Part shown: piece after piece, positions 48,356-57,734 of the stretch
How positions within the stretch are numbered: position 1 is the stretch's first letter
Layout: the number at the start of each line of letters is the position of its first letter
From: an uncultured Chloroflexota bacterium
GTDB lineage: Bacteria > Chloroflexota > Anaerolineae > Anaerolineales > Villigracilaceae
Assembly: GCA_903914955.1 (NCBI GenBank)
Contig: CAIWRB010000122.1
Coordinates: 1 to 64,000, forward strand
Direction of reading: 5' to 3'
Length of the DNA stretch: 64,000 nt
Translations under genes and position numbers: made by a program
The notes under the pieces: model-generated
Told to the model about the DNA's origin: nothing
The model's input: the letters and a program-made list of their open reading frames with translations, nothing else
Databases searched by the model: none

Positions 48356-50416
48356 ATGACCCCTAACCCCTACACAAAGCGTCGTTTTTTAAGAAGCCTC
48401 GAAAAACTCTGGGCTTCCCTTGAAGGAATTACAAACCGATTCACAAGATCGGACTTCAATCCTTTCTATCATCTTGGCACACTGACTATTTTTATGCTGA
48501 TCGTGCTGATCGCAACCGGCACCTATCTCACCCTCATTTACCGCCCTGGCTTGGATGTCGCCTACGCCACCGTCAATAAAATCGATTCAAATTGGTTTGG
48601 CTCGCTCATGCGCAGCGTGCATCGTTACGCATCCGACGGCATGATCGTGCTCATTGTTTTACATTTGCTCAAAGTATTGGTCAGTGACCGTTTTTGGGGT
48701 CAGCGCTGGCTGGCTTGGACCAGCGGTTGGATCATGCTCGCCATGGTCTGGCTGACAGGCACAATGGGCTACTGGCTCATCTGGGATCAGCGCGGGCAAT
48801 GGATGACCGAGTATATGATGCAAGCGCTCGCAGGCACATCAGGGCTAACCTATGTTGCGCCCGATCTTGCCTCGCGTACTTTTTCAAACTTCGTCATCAT
48901 TCTCTTCCTGCATGTTTTTCTGCCGTTGATCGGTTTCCTCGGCATCTACATTCATGGCTTGCGGCTCTCCCGCGCGCGCTGGTGGTCGCCTCGCTGGGTC
49001 AGCATGCAAGCCCTTGTTGGCCTCGTTGTACTTTCAATCATCAAGCCCACCCTATCTTCCGCGCCAGCCGATCTATCGCACCTCATTCAATCTGCTCCAA
49101 TGGACGCGCTTTATCTTGGCTTTCTGCCATTAATGGATCTATGGGGCAATGTGATTTTCTGGGGACTTGCGATTCTCGTCGGCGGCAGTTTATTCCTGCT
49201 CCCCTGGCTCGCTTCAGGTCGTGACGATGGACCTGCCATTGTTACCGACCCAAAGTGTACTGGCTGTAACATTTGCTACGCCGAATGCCCATTTGACGCG
49301 ATCCGCATGGTCGATCGAAATGATACTTCGGGATATCATAAGTTGGCGGTCATCGACAATGCTCAATGTACAGCCTGCGGAATTTGCATAGGCGCGTGTC
49401 CAACAAACGCGATTGATCTGAAAGGCGGCTATAACGGAGAGGCTGTCTTTGGTGCTGTGAAAGGCGCGCTTCATCGCGAGAATAATGATGGTCACCCCGT
49501 TACGATTTTATTTGCAAGCCAGCATGACGAAGCGTTGGGCGGATTGCCCGCAAAGTTAACTGTCAGCGAAAATAATATTCCAGTATCAGTAACAGGCTGG
49601 GGGTCAGAAGAATCGGTACGAGTGGTCACAGCTGTGCTGCCCTCCATTAGCGCGATCAACATCGAATGGATCAAGTCTCTGCATTCCGAAGGAGCGCGCG
49701 ATATCATCCTGCTTTCAGCCCCATATGATGACGGTGTTTATCGCGAAGACGCGCATTGGATCTTAAATCGTTTACATTCGCGCCCTGCGCTGGTAACAAA
49801 GGGATTGCATTGGCTTGAAACAACACCCGGTGATTCTAAAACCGTCGCAAATTTTCTGGATGACTTGCATCGCGATGAAACACAGGCAAAAAAGAGAGCG
49901 CCTGTTTTACCGACCGTGAAGGATCGCAATAAACTTTTTCCATCCATTGTCAGCGCATTGATCGGAACGATCATATTATTTTCAATTTTTGCGGTTGCCA
50001 TTCCACTTGATATTCCTGCGGGCATGTCCAAAGCAGACGGGGCGGCTATGCGTATCGCGCTTGATCTAAAAGGAAAAATTTCCGCCGCCGCAATTCCCCC
50101 AGGCGTGACCCTGCCAGAAGGTGCGGATGCGGAAAAAATATTTGGCGGAGAACACTTCCCCGCCCTTCTGCGAGTGACTGTTGATGGGAAGCAAGTTTTT
50201 GAAAAAACCTATCAGCCTTCGGGAGTCAGCGGCAATGGACGCATCTCAGCGCTGGAATTCCTGCCGCTCACAGCCGGTTCACACCAAATTGAAATTCTAT
50301 TAAAAGATGACGGAAATGATTTCCGTACAGTTTTTTCAGATGAAGTTGTATTTGATGTGTCTCAGGTAATCGTATTTCATTACTCCGATAAGAGTAACAC
50401 GATTGAAGTAAGGTAA
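48356..50416 (+). CDS. Cytochrome b N-terminal domain / 2x[4Fe-4S] ferredoxin / C-terminal extension fusion
   Basis: Two His pairs (HRYASDGMIVLIVLH; HVFLPLIGFLGIYIH), then CTGCNICYAECP and CTACGICIGACP clusters, then about 300 aa with one more TM (SIVSALIGTIILFSIFAVAIPL). Confidence 0.88.
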   Translation: MTPNPYTKRRFLRSLEKLWASLEGITNRFTRSDFNPFYHLGTLTIFMLIVLIATGTYLTLIYRPGLDVAYATVNKIDSNWFGSLMRSVHRYASDGMIVLIVLHLLKVLVSDRFWGQRWLAWTSGWIMLAMVWLTGTMGYWLIWDQRGQWMTEYMMQALAGTSGLTYVAPDLASRTFSNFVIILFLHVFLPLIGFLGIYIHGLRLSRARWWSPRWVSMQALVGLVVLSIIKPTLSSAPADLSHLIQSAPMDALYLGFLPLMDLWGNVIFWGLAILVGGSLFLLPWLASGRDDGPAIVTDPKCTGCNICYAECPFDAIRMVDRNDTSGYHKLAVIDNAQCTACGICIGACPTNAIDLKGGYNGEAVFGAVKGALHRENNDGHPVTILFASQHDEALGGLPAKLTVSENNIPVSVTGWGSEESVRVVTAVLPSISAINIEWIKSLHSEGARDIILLSAPYDDGVYREDAHWILNRLHSRPALVTKGLHWLETTPGDSKTVANFLDDLHRDETQAKKRAPVLPTVKDRNKLFPSIVSALIGTIILFSIFAVAIPLDIPAGMSKADGAAMRIALDLKGKISAAAIPPGVTLPEGADAEKIFGGEHFPALLRVTVDGKQVFEKTYQPSGVSGNGRISALEFLPLTAGSHQIEILLKDDGNDFRTVFSDEVVFDVSQVIVFHYSDKSNTIEVR

Positions 50417-50423
50417 ATTTTTG

Positions 50424-50473
50424 ACAAACAAAAAGAACGTGAAGCTTTTTTGCTTCACGTTCTTTTTGTTTGT
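50424..50473. terminator. Bidirectional terminator
   Basis: ACAAACAAAAAGAACGTGAAGC-TTTTTT-GCTTCACGTTCTTTTTGTTTGT, 22-bp perfect stem between convergent genes. Confidence 0.93.
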
Positions 50474-50964
50474 TACTTTTTTTGTTTGGGCTTTGTTCGA
50501 TATGCAATGAAGAAGCCGGTCAACAAAACAACCAACACCGCAAAGGGAATCCACGTCAGCCGTGTATCTTCTGCAAGAGCGGAGAGAAATGGTTCTTTTA
50601 TGGCTGGGTTGGCAATATACCATTTGCCGCCATCTTCAGAAAAACCATTGACGATGCCGTCATAATACACAAAGCCTGTGTACGGATAGTAATGCAATTG
50701 GTCATACGGAACGCCTTTACTGCCCTCTGCCACCATTCGCACAACCTGAAACCCCGCACCAGGTTCGGCAGGCTCGGCAACGCTGCCTTTTGAGAAATCA
50801 GCGAATGTAAAATAATCCTGTGTAAGAACAGGATTGGACACATTGACATCGCCTGTAATGCCGGGGCCTTTGATCACGATATAATCAAATTTACCTTTGG
50901 CAAAGGCAAAGGTAGCAGGGATAAAAAGAGCTAAAACTAAAAAGAAGAAGAGTGTCTTTTTCAT
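50473..50964 (-). CDS. Hypothetical exported protein with C-terminal TM
   Basis: N-terminal signal MKKTLFFFLVLALFIPATFAFA and C-terminal WIPFAVLVVLLTGFFIAYRTKPKQKK. Confidence 0.65.
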   Translation of the reverse strand: MKKTLFFFLVLALFIPATFAFAKGKFDYIVIKGPGITGDVNVSNPVLTQDYFTFADFSKGSVAEPAEPGAGFQVVRMVAEGSKGVPYDQLHYYPYTGFVYYDGIVNGFSEDGGKWYIANPAIKEPFLSALAEDTRLTWIPFAVLVVLLTGFFIAYRTKPKQKK

Positions 50965-51165
50965 ATTTCTCCAATCAAATATTTAATAGATGCGCTTGTA
51001 TATTGTTAGATAAATTCTAACCTGTTTTTCAAGAGCCAATGGATGAGTTTATGCGCAAGGTGCCATATATATGGGATAAAGGAATGGATTACAAAACTAT
51101 CAAAAAGTCTCATAGTTTCATAAGAATTCTAATTCCCACTCAATTATCTTTTATAATCAACAATC

Positions 51166-51804
51166 ATGACCTCACGAACCAACGAAGCCTGGCTTGCTGA
51201 CCTGAGAGATTCGGGCATAACACACGCAGATGCGTTAAATGATCTGCGTGATATCATCCAAAAAGGCTTACCATTTGCCCTTACCCGCTGGCTCTCATCA
51301 GACGATCCGCTTTTTCAACCGCTAGTGGAAGAAGTAACACAAGAAACCCTTTTGCGTGTGCTGGATCAACTCGACTCATTCGAAGGCCGAAGTCTCTTCA
51401 CCACCTGGGTACACAAGATCGCTATACGCCTCGCTCTTACAGAGCTACGCCGCAAACGTTGGAGGGATGCCTCTCTCGATGAGTTGACTGAAAACGAAGA
51501 CGCTCCACCGCCCCCCGGCCTGCTCGCTGATGCTCAGGCCTCCCCTGAAACTTCAGCAGAACGCGCAGATATGCTCGTCCACGTACGCCGCATTCTGGAG
51601 GAAGAGCTAACTCCAAAACAACGCGAAGCGCTGGTTCTGCTTGGCTTGCAGGATATGCCGATGGAAGAAGCTGCGAAACGCATGAAAACGAATCGCAACG
51701 CATTATATAAACTTCTACACGACGCCCGGTTGCGTTTGAAAAGACGCCTCGCCCTTGAGGATCTCACTCCGCAAGACCTATTAATGGCCTTTGAGCACAA
51801 GTAA
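51166..51804 (+). CDS. ECF-like RNA polymerase sigma factor
   Basis: Region 2 VTQETLLRVLDQLDSFEGRSLFTTWVHKIAIRLALTELRRKRW; region 4 LTPKQREALVLLGLQDMPMEEAAKRMKTNRNALYKLLHDARLRLKRRL. Confidence 0.92.
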   Translation: MTSRTNEAWLADLRDSGITHADALNDLRDIIQKGLPFALTRWLSSDDPLFQPLVEEVTQETLLRVLDQLDSFEGRSLFTTWVHKIAIRLALTELRRKRWRDASLDELTENEDAPPPPGLLADAQASPETSAERADMLVHVRRILEEELTPKQREALVLLGLQDMPMEEAAKRMKTNRNALYKLLHDARLRLKRRLALEDLTPQDLLMAFEHK

Positions 51805-51837
51805 GATTAATGTTTGATTAATCGTCAACTTATTAGT

Positions 51838-52125
51838 ATGACCATCAAAAAAAACAGCCAAGATACTGAAAACATGAGCAAAAACCAGGAACAATTGACA
51901 GATAATATTGTCCTAAAGTTTCTCCAGGTTCTTGAAAAAGTGCGCTCCGAGGAAATGTCCTGCAGTGACATGTATGCTCGTTTGGACGAATTCGTTGAGC
52001 AAGAAGTCAAGTCAAGTGACGCCGAGATGATCTTGCCTCTCATCCAGGAACATTTGGACCTGTGTCCCGAATGCTGTGACGAATACGAAGCTCTTTTGGC
52101 AGTTTTGGAAAATACAAAGGAATAA
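51838..52125 (+). CDS. Small zinc-binding anti-sigma-like protein (HxxxCxxC)
   Basis: SCSDMYARLDEFVEQEV...EHLDLCPECCDEYEALLAVLE; directly downstream of the sigma factor. Start ambiguous (51838 or 51874). Confidence 0.7.
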   Translation: MTIKKNSQDTENMSKNQEQLTDNIVLKFLQVLEKVRSEEMSCSDMYARLDEFVEQEVKSSDAEMILPLIQEHLDLCPECCDEYEALLAVLENTKE

Positions 52126-52148
52126 AGAAAAATAGGCCGAACTGCAGA

Positions 52149-52196
52149 AGTACGCTGATTCTCTCTTTTATTAAAGCGAGAATTAGCGTACTTTTT
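52149..52196 (+). terminator. Terminator after the sigma/anti-sigma pair
   Basis: AGTACGCTGATTCTC-TCTTTTATTAAAGC-GAGAATTAGCGTACTTTTT. Confidence 0.85.
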
Positions 52197-52240
52197 CTCT
52201 GTTAGAAAGACACCCCAAATAAGTACGGCCTGGTAATCAA

Positions 52241-52747
52241 CTATTCGTGAAATAGCTTTTCCCCCGCTCGCACCTCCACCATCAAACGATTCTCAGACGG
52301 GGTGATCGGACAGGACCACATCTCGTTATAAGCACAATATGGGTTATAAGCAATATTGAAATCCACAAGAAAACGACCATCAGGCAAAGGCACAGGTTCA
52401 AGATAACGCCCCGCAGGATATGTTACTTTACCAGCAAGCGAATCAACAAATGGCAGGAAGAAACCATGCTGTCCCTGATAGATGGTCAATTGCACCTTCA
52501 GGCCATCCACCGTAAAGCTGAATTTACCAAACTTCTCATAGATTTGAATGCTTCCCGTTGAAGTATGCATCTCAAAGCTGTGTTTGACCGGAAATTCATC
52601 AACCTGTACTTCAAGCCGCAGGGCATCGTTCTCAGGGTAATAATTCAAGCCATGAAAATCCTTCCTTTGTTCCTGGGTCAACGGACTTTGCGGATGACTG
52701 CCAAAGAACTCATCCTTTTCCGTACGAAAGGCCTCCAAATCATTCAT
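52241..52747 (-). CDS. DUF1684-family protein
   Basis: EAFRTEKDEFFGSHPQSPLTQEQRKDFHGLNYYPENDALRL; PAGRYLEPVPLPDGRFLVDFNIAYNPYCAYNEMWSCPITPSENRL. Confidence 0.88.
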   Translation of the reverse strand: MNDLEAFRTEKDEFFGSHPQSPLTQEQRKDFHGLNYYPENDALRLEVQVDEFPVKHSFEMHTSTGSIQIYEKFGKFSFTVDGLKVQLTIYQGQHGFFLPFVDSLAGKVTYPAGRYLEPVPLPDGRFLVDFNIAYNPYCAYNEMWSCPITPSENRLMVEVRAGEKLFHE

Positions 52748-52919
52748 TGTTCCTCCAATCATTGATGAACAATAGACTGTGAAGGCATCCGAATTCTTAC
52801 GAAATCTATAACTTCCCATCAGCCCCTTGCCAATTCATCTGGTTTATGCTATTTTTAGCACCGAGAAAAAAATACGGAGGCACAAAAAACGGCCATGATC
52901 ATAGAGGACAAACCGTATG

Positions 52920-52946
52920 TTGAGCAATTTGTGGAAAGGGCATAAT
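52920..52946 (+). promoter_or_regulatory. Promoter-like element TTGAGCAATT-N8-GGG-CATAAT upstream of thpR
   Basis: Same layout as the pknB-like promoter at 34889-34915 (minus strand); CATAAT ends 8 nt before the ATG. Confidence 0.5.
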
Positions 52947-52954
52947 CATATCGC

Positions 52955-53548
52955 ATGAGTCAGTTGCGCGCATTCATCGCCATCGAAATCCCTCTCAATA
53001 TTCAAGACGCAATCCAAAGGAAAACCGCCCGTCTGCGCCAAACTCTTGGAAGTGATCTTGTCCGCTGGGCTCCCGCCCAAAATATGCATTTGACTATAAA
53101 ATTCCTTGGAGAAATCGCCGCCTCACATGTAGATTTTCTAAAACAGATGCTCGCCCGTGAAGCGGATTCACACATTCAGTTTGATCTACAATTCGGAGGC
53201 CTCGGATCATACCCAACCTCGCGCCGACCACACATTCTATGGGTAGGCCTCCACGCTCCAGCAGAATTGGCCTCCCTTCAGAAAAGCATTGAAGCAGGCA
53301 CATCCCGCTTAGGGTATGAACAGGAAGAACTTGTATTTTCCCCGCATCTAACCATAGGCCGCGTTCGACAGAACGTCAGCCCCGCAGATCTGGCAAAGAT
53401 TCGCACTGCCATGGACAATATTCAACTTGGCAATATTGGTACAGCAAGAGTAGACTCTGTACACCTGATCAAAAGCGATCTTCAACCCAACGGACCAGTT
53501 TACACAAAATTATTTTCTGCTCCACTATCCAAACAAAAAAAGAGGTGA
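52955..53548 (+). CDS. thpR: RNA 2',3'-cyclic phosphodiesterase
   Basis: RAFIAIEIPLNIQDAI, HLTIKFLGEI and HLTIGRVR (two HxT motifs). Confidence 0.93.
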   Translation: MSQLRAFIAIEIPLNIQDAIQRKTARLRQTLGSDLVRWAPAQNMHLTIKFLGEIAASHVDFLKQMLAREADSHIQFDLQFGGLGSYPTSRRPHILWVGLHAPAELASLQKSIEAGTSRLGYEQEELVFSPHLTIGRVRQNVSPADLAKIRTAMDNIQLGNIGTARVDSVHLIKSDLQPNGPVYTKLFSAPLSKQKKR

Positions 53549-53560
53549 AATCTGAACGCA

Positions 53561-53896
53561 TTGGAACTTGCTCGTGAAATCGTAAACTCCCTTGAAGATA
53601 AAAAGGGGGAAGATATTGTGCTATTGGACTTAAAAGAAATTGTTTCTTTTACTGATTATTTTATTATCTGCACGGGGACCAGTGACCGCATGGTAGACGC
53701 GCTGGCTAACGCCTCAATTGAAGATATACGCGCCAATCATAAAAAGAAGGGAAAAAAACAAGGATTCGCCCGTGACGGCTGGGTGATCGTGGATTTTGGC
53801 GACGTGGTCTTACATCTCTTTTCACCCGACCAGCGGGAATTTTATAACCTCGAAGAATTATGGGAAGATGGGAAAGTATTGTTGAGAGTGCAATAA
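53561..53896 (+). CDS. rsfS: Ribosome silencing factor RsfS
   Basis: KKGEDIVLLDLKEIVSFTDYFIICTGTSDRMVDALAN...DGWVIVDFGDVVLHLFSPDQREFYNLEELWED; TTG start. Confidence 0.94.
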   Translation: MELAREIVNSLEDKKGEDIVLLDLKEIVSFTDYFIICTGTSDRMVDALANASIEDIRANHKKKGKKQGFARDGWVIVDFGDVVLHLFSPDQREFYNLEELWEDGKVLLRVQ

Positions 53897-53910
53897 ACAG
53901 ATCTACAAAT

Positions 53911-53950
53911 AAAAACATCCCACGCATTTTATATGCATGGGATGTTTTTA
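53911..53950. terminator. Bidirectional terminator
   Basis: AAAAACATCCCACGCA-TTTTATA-TGCATGGGATGTTTTTA. Confidence 0.88.
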
Positions 53951-53988
53951 TTTTCCAATCGGATTGGAGATCAAATTTCAATTCCGGG

Positions 53989-54441
53989 CTACTTCTCAAA
54001 CACCCATTGGTCTACAGCACGACTCCAATCCACGAGTTCTTCAACTTTGAACCAGAGAGCCACTTCACGTTCACCAGTTTCGGGTTTATCTGAAGCGTGT
54101 ATCAGATTGCGGCCCACTTCAAGCGCAAAGTCATGTCGAATTGTGCCTGGCGCAGATTCAACTGGCTTGGTCGAGCCAACCGTCTGACGGACTGCAGCAA
54201 CTGCATTCGGGCCTTCCCATACCATCGCCATGACAGGCGCGGATGTGATATACCCAATCAAGCCATCATAAAATGGCTTGCCTTTATGCTCAGCATAATG
54301 AGTCTCAGCCAATCCTTGGCTGACACGAACAAATTTCCCGGCTACGAGTCGAAGTCCACGGTGTTCAAATCGGGAGATTACTTCGCCAATGAGCCCACGT
54401 TGCACACCATCGGGTTTTACAAGTACGAGCGTTCTTTCCAC
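53989..54441 (-). CDS. ndk: Nucleoside diphosphate kinase
   Basis: MERTLVLVKPDGVQRGLIGEVISRFEHRGLRLVAGKF; GPNAVAAVRQTVGSTKP; NLIHASDKPETGEREVALWF. Confidence 0.96.
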   Translation of the reverse strand: MERTLVLVKPDGVQRGLIGEVISRFEHRGLRLVAGKFVRVSQGLAETHYAEHKGKPFYDGLIGYITSAPVMAMVWEGPNAVAAVRQTVGSTKPVESAPGTIRHDFALEVGRNLIHASDKPETGEREVALWFKVEELVDWSRAVDQWVFEK

Positions 54442-54495
54442 AGAAAATCCTCCAGAATAAAATATGTAAGCCGGACCTAGAAATCCGCTTACTCT

Positions 54496-57400
54496 CTAAC
54501 GAATTAATTCTTCGGCCTTGTTATAGGCTTCGAGCGCTTCTTTTAAGCGGTTGGCGCGCATATAGGCGTCACCCAGTGTTTGCCAGATTCCAACTTCAAC
54601 CGGATAGCGGTATATTGACTCGCTTAAGTCACGGATGGCGTCTTCGAGATGCTTGCCTTTTTTGATTAGCTTCCCATAATGTTTCAAGGCTGTTGGAATA
54701 TCTCCGCGATCTAATTCACCCTTAGCCTGGATCAAAATATCTGAGGTATTCTGCGCTTCAGCTTGTGGTTGCCGCACAGATGGATTGGGTTTCTTCTTTG
54801 CTGAGATCGACGCAACCGCCACAGCAGGTTTGATAATACCGGCAGAGGGTTGTACTTTATTTAAATGTCCCACCGCAGATTCCTCCACTGGATGCCAATC
54901 AGAAGACGTGATGCGAACAGGAGGGCTCAGAGTTTCACCTGTTTCAAATTTCTCTCTATGCATCCAAGGCGGAGTATCGTCATCTTCCATCTCAACTTCT
55001 GCAACTTGACCAGACTCTTGTTGCGCGCCTATCAGCCAATCGGGAAGATCAGCCGCTTCGCTAACAGGAGCAGGCTCTTCGGTCGATAAGGATGCGACTG
55101 TGTCAAGCTCCTGCTCAATGGATTTCTTCCACAGATCTTCTTCCAGATCCTCTTCCGGTTTGGCGTCAACATCGCTCAACCAATCTGGTAGATCCGATTT
55201 CGCCGCCACCGACTCCTGCTCTATTGGTCGATCCAGGGTAATGGGGCGGGGTATTGCATTAGATACGATGGAATTGGGAGTTGGCATTGGCTCAAACGGA
55301 AGCCCGGGTTCGTCATCCAAACCATTCAACCAACTCGAGAGATCTTGATTCGATAACCCTTGATCATCTGCAATCTTGTTCGTGGAAGACTCTTCTTCAA
55401 TGCCGCTTAGCCAATTAGGGAGATCAGAATTTTGCGCGGCGGGTAATTCCTCGGCAAATTTGATCTGTTCACCTGAACCGCTCGGCTGGGCGCCTTTGAT
55501 CCAATCAGGAATTTCCTTTGAATCATCTATGGCGGGTGTATTGAATTCATTTTGCTTTTCTTTTTCATTGAGGTCGCGCAGCCACATCCCGGTTGCGTCT
55601 GTTGCAGGGATGCCTGCAGATGTGTTTTCAAAATCTACGAAGTACTGTTCGCCAATATTTAGGGCGTTATCCCCTTTGGCTGGCTTAGCTACTTGCTGAT
55701 TAGACCGTTCTGCTTCTTCGATCTGAGCTTTAGAAATGGATTCTGTTTCACCAATTGCTTGAGCCTGTTGCACCCATTCAGGCGGGATATCACTGCGCTT
55801 GTTCGGGTCGGAGACCATTTCCTCAGGCTTAGCGCCATGCTTGGCAGCAAGTGATTCAAGCCATGCTACAGCATCATCCTGTTCCTGGGTGCTCGCACCT
55901 AAGTTTTCAACAGAAGGCTTTTCATAGGTTTGTGAGTTGGTGCCCTGCTGTTGCTGTACCCATTCTGGAAGAGTTTCACTTTGAGAGATTGGATCGCTGT
56001 CCATTTCTTCAGGTTTATCGCCGTTTTTTGTAGCCAGCGATTCAAGCCATGCTATCGTGTCATCCTGTTCCTGGGCAACTACACCCAAATCTCCAACGGG
56101 GGGTTGAGTTTGGGCAAGCTGATCCAAACTGTTCAGCCAAGCTGGTACTTCATTTGATTTTGCAGAAATTGACGAATCATCCAACCCTTTTAGCCACTCA
56201 GGACCATTGTTGGGCTGTGCGGCTGCTAGGGGCTCGGCGACTTTTGAATCACCAAGGTTACTTAGCCAGTCGGGAATTTCACCTGGTTGTACAGATTCAG
56301 ATGCTTGCACTCCGCCAAGTCCGCCTAGCCAATCGGGAAGGTCGCCGGCTTGTGTTGCCATTGACTCGGGGGTTGTTTTTTCCTCATCAAGCCCGCTGAG
56401 CCAAGCGGAAACTTTATCAGGCTGGTCAGATATTGGCTTGATGGTTTTCTCATCGCTAAGTCCAGTCAGCCAATCAGGAGTGTCACCCGCCTGCACAGAA
56501 TCGGTGGTTGGTTCGCTGCCAAGCCCGTTTAACCAATCGGGAGTATCCAATGATTGAATTTGAGCGGACTGCAAAGGTTCAGTAATTGGAGCCTGACTCT
56601 TGAGCCAGTCAGGTAGATCAGCTGAGACAACTCCTGAGTCGCTGGCTGATTCCTGGTCAAACATGGAGGTGGGCTGTTCCGGAGTGTTAGACTCTGCCCA
56701 GCCGGCTGAACGTAAAAAATCTGGGATTTCATCCTCCGACCCGGAAACAGAAGCGGGCTTTAGTTGAAATTGATTCGTTCCGTCAGAAACTCCGCCAGAT
56801 TTTAACCAATCTGGCTGGTCATCAGATGAAGAACTAGATGCGGCGAGTTCGATTCCAAGAGAGGAGCCCCAATCCTGACCGATGGGCACTTCATTGCCGG
56901 TATATTCCAAATGTTCCAAATTAACAGCTGCATCAGCGACTTCATTGGATTGAAATATGGAGCCTTTGGTAAATGAAGCATAAGGATCCAGCTCAATAAC
57001 TCGGGCACGATAGACTTGAGTATTTTCAGCGGCGCCGGCAGTGGATGGGATAAGTTCAACCATGATCCGATTTGCGTCTAAACAATATGGATATTGTTTA
57101 AGTAACTGTCCACACATATCTGAAGCTGCTGATTTTTGGCCGCTGCGAAAATAAGCGCGCGCGAGCAAGATTTGCATATCGCCGCGGTTCGGGTCACCCG
57201 CAAGCACTGCGCGAACCTCCGCGACTGCTTGTGGATACAATTCACCCTGTACATACATATGCGCCAGCGCGCCGCGTGTCATACGGATCTTGGGCGGTTC
57301 CATGCCATCACGACGGCCATAGAGTCTTTGCAATTCACTTTGGATTGCGGCGTTGGATGGCTGAGACTCAAATGCGCGCTCCATGTGCCAGATGGCATCA

Positions 57401-57672
57401 TCGAACTTATTTTGCTCATCACTGATAATACTCATCCCCACATGAGCAACAAAATCCTCAGGCACAGTCATCAGCACGCGGCTAAAAATATCCACCGCTT
57501 CTGTGTAGCGTTTTGCCTCAAGGTGTGCTTTGCCAAGCAGGCGATAGGTTTCCAGGTGTTTTGGGAAAGTTTTTAAAATATGGTGGCAGTGTGCGATAGC
57601 CTCTTCTGTATTTCCCTGGTCAACGAGGCTTTCAATTTCACGATTGTAAATTCTTAATGAGACTTTTGCCAT
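54496..57672 (-). CDS. Large TPR protein with a central array of degenerate P-D/E-W-L motifs
   Basis: N- and C-terminal TPR helices; acidic low-complexity middle with about 20 copies of (L/I/T)P(D/E)WLxGL-like motifs. Confidence 0.85.
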   Translation of the reverse strand: MAKVSLRIYNREIESLVDQGNTEEAIAHCHHILKTFPKHLETYRLLGKAHLEAKRYTEAVDIFSRVLMTVPEDFVAHVGMSIISDEQNKFDDAIWHMERAFESQPSNAAIQSELQRLYGRRDGMEPPKIRMTRGALAHMYVQGELYPQAVAEVRAVLAGDPNRGDMQILLARAYFRSGQKSAASDMCGQLLKQYPYCLDANRIMVELIPSTAGAAENTQVYRARVIELDPYASFTKGSIFQSNEVADAAVNLEHLEYTGNEVPIGQDWGSSLGIELAASSSSSDDQPDWLKSGGVSDGTNQFQLKPASVSGSEDEIPDFLRSAGWAESNTPEQPTSMFDQESASDSGVVSADLPDWLKSQAPITEPLQSAQIQSLDTPDWLNGLGSEPTTDSVQAGDTPDWLTGLSDEKTIKPISDQPDKVSAWLSGLDEEKTTPESMATQAGDLPDWLGGLGGVQASESVQPGEIPDWLSNLGDSKVAEPLAAAQPNNGPEWLKGLDDSSISAKSNEVPAWLNSLDQLAQTQPPVGDLGVVAQEQDDTIAWLESLATKNGDKPEEMDSDPISQSETLPEWVQQQQGTNSQTYEKPSVENLGASTQEQDDAVAWLESLAAKHGAKPEEMVSDPNKRSDIPPEWVQQAQAIGETESISKAQIEEAERSNQQVAKPAKGDNALNIGEQYFVDFENTSAGIPATDATGMWLRDLNEKEKQNEFNTPAIDDSKEIPDWIKGAQPSGSGEQIKFAEELPAAQNSDLPNWLSGIEEESSTNKIADDQGLSNQDLSSWLNGLDDEPGLPFEPMPTPNSIVSNAIPRPITLDRPIEQESVAAKSDLPDWLSDVDAKPEEDLEEDLWKKSIEQELDTVASLSTEEPAPVSEAADLPDWLIGAQQESGQVAEVEMEDDDTPPWMHREKFETGETLSPPVRITSSDWHPVEESAVGHLNKVQPSAGIIKPAVAVASISAKKKPNPSVRQPQAEAQNTSDILIQAKGELDRGDIPTALKHYGKLIKKGKHLEDAIRDLSESIYRYPVEVGIWQTLGDAYMRANRLKEALEAYNKAEELIR

Positions 57673-57734
57673 TGCCTTTTTCCTGAAGTTAAGTATGCCC
57701 GATTCTTAAAAATTTTGCAATCCTACTCACTATT

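Noticed and set aside
54785-56557. Multiple + strand ORFs opposite the TPR protein
   Set aside because: They mirror the repetitive DWL-coding sequence (QSG/NQSGR patterns) and lack independent start signals.
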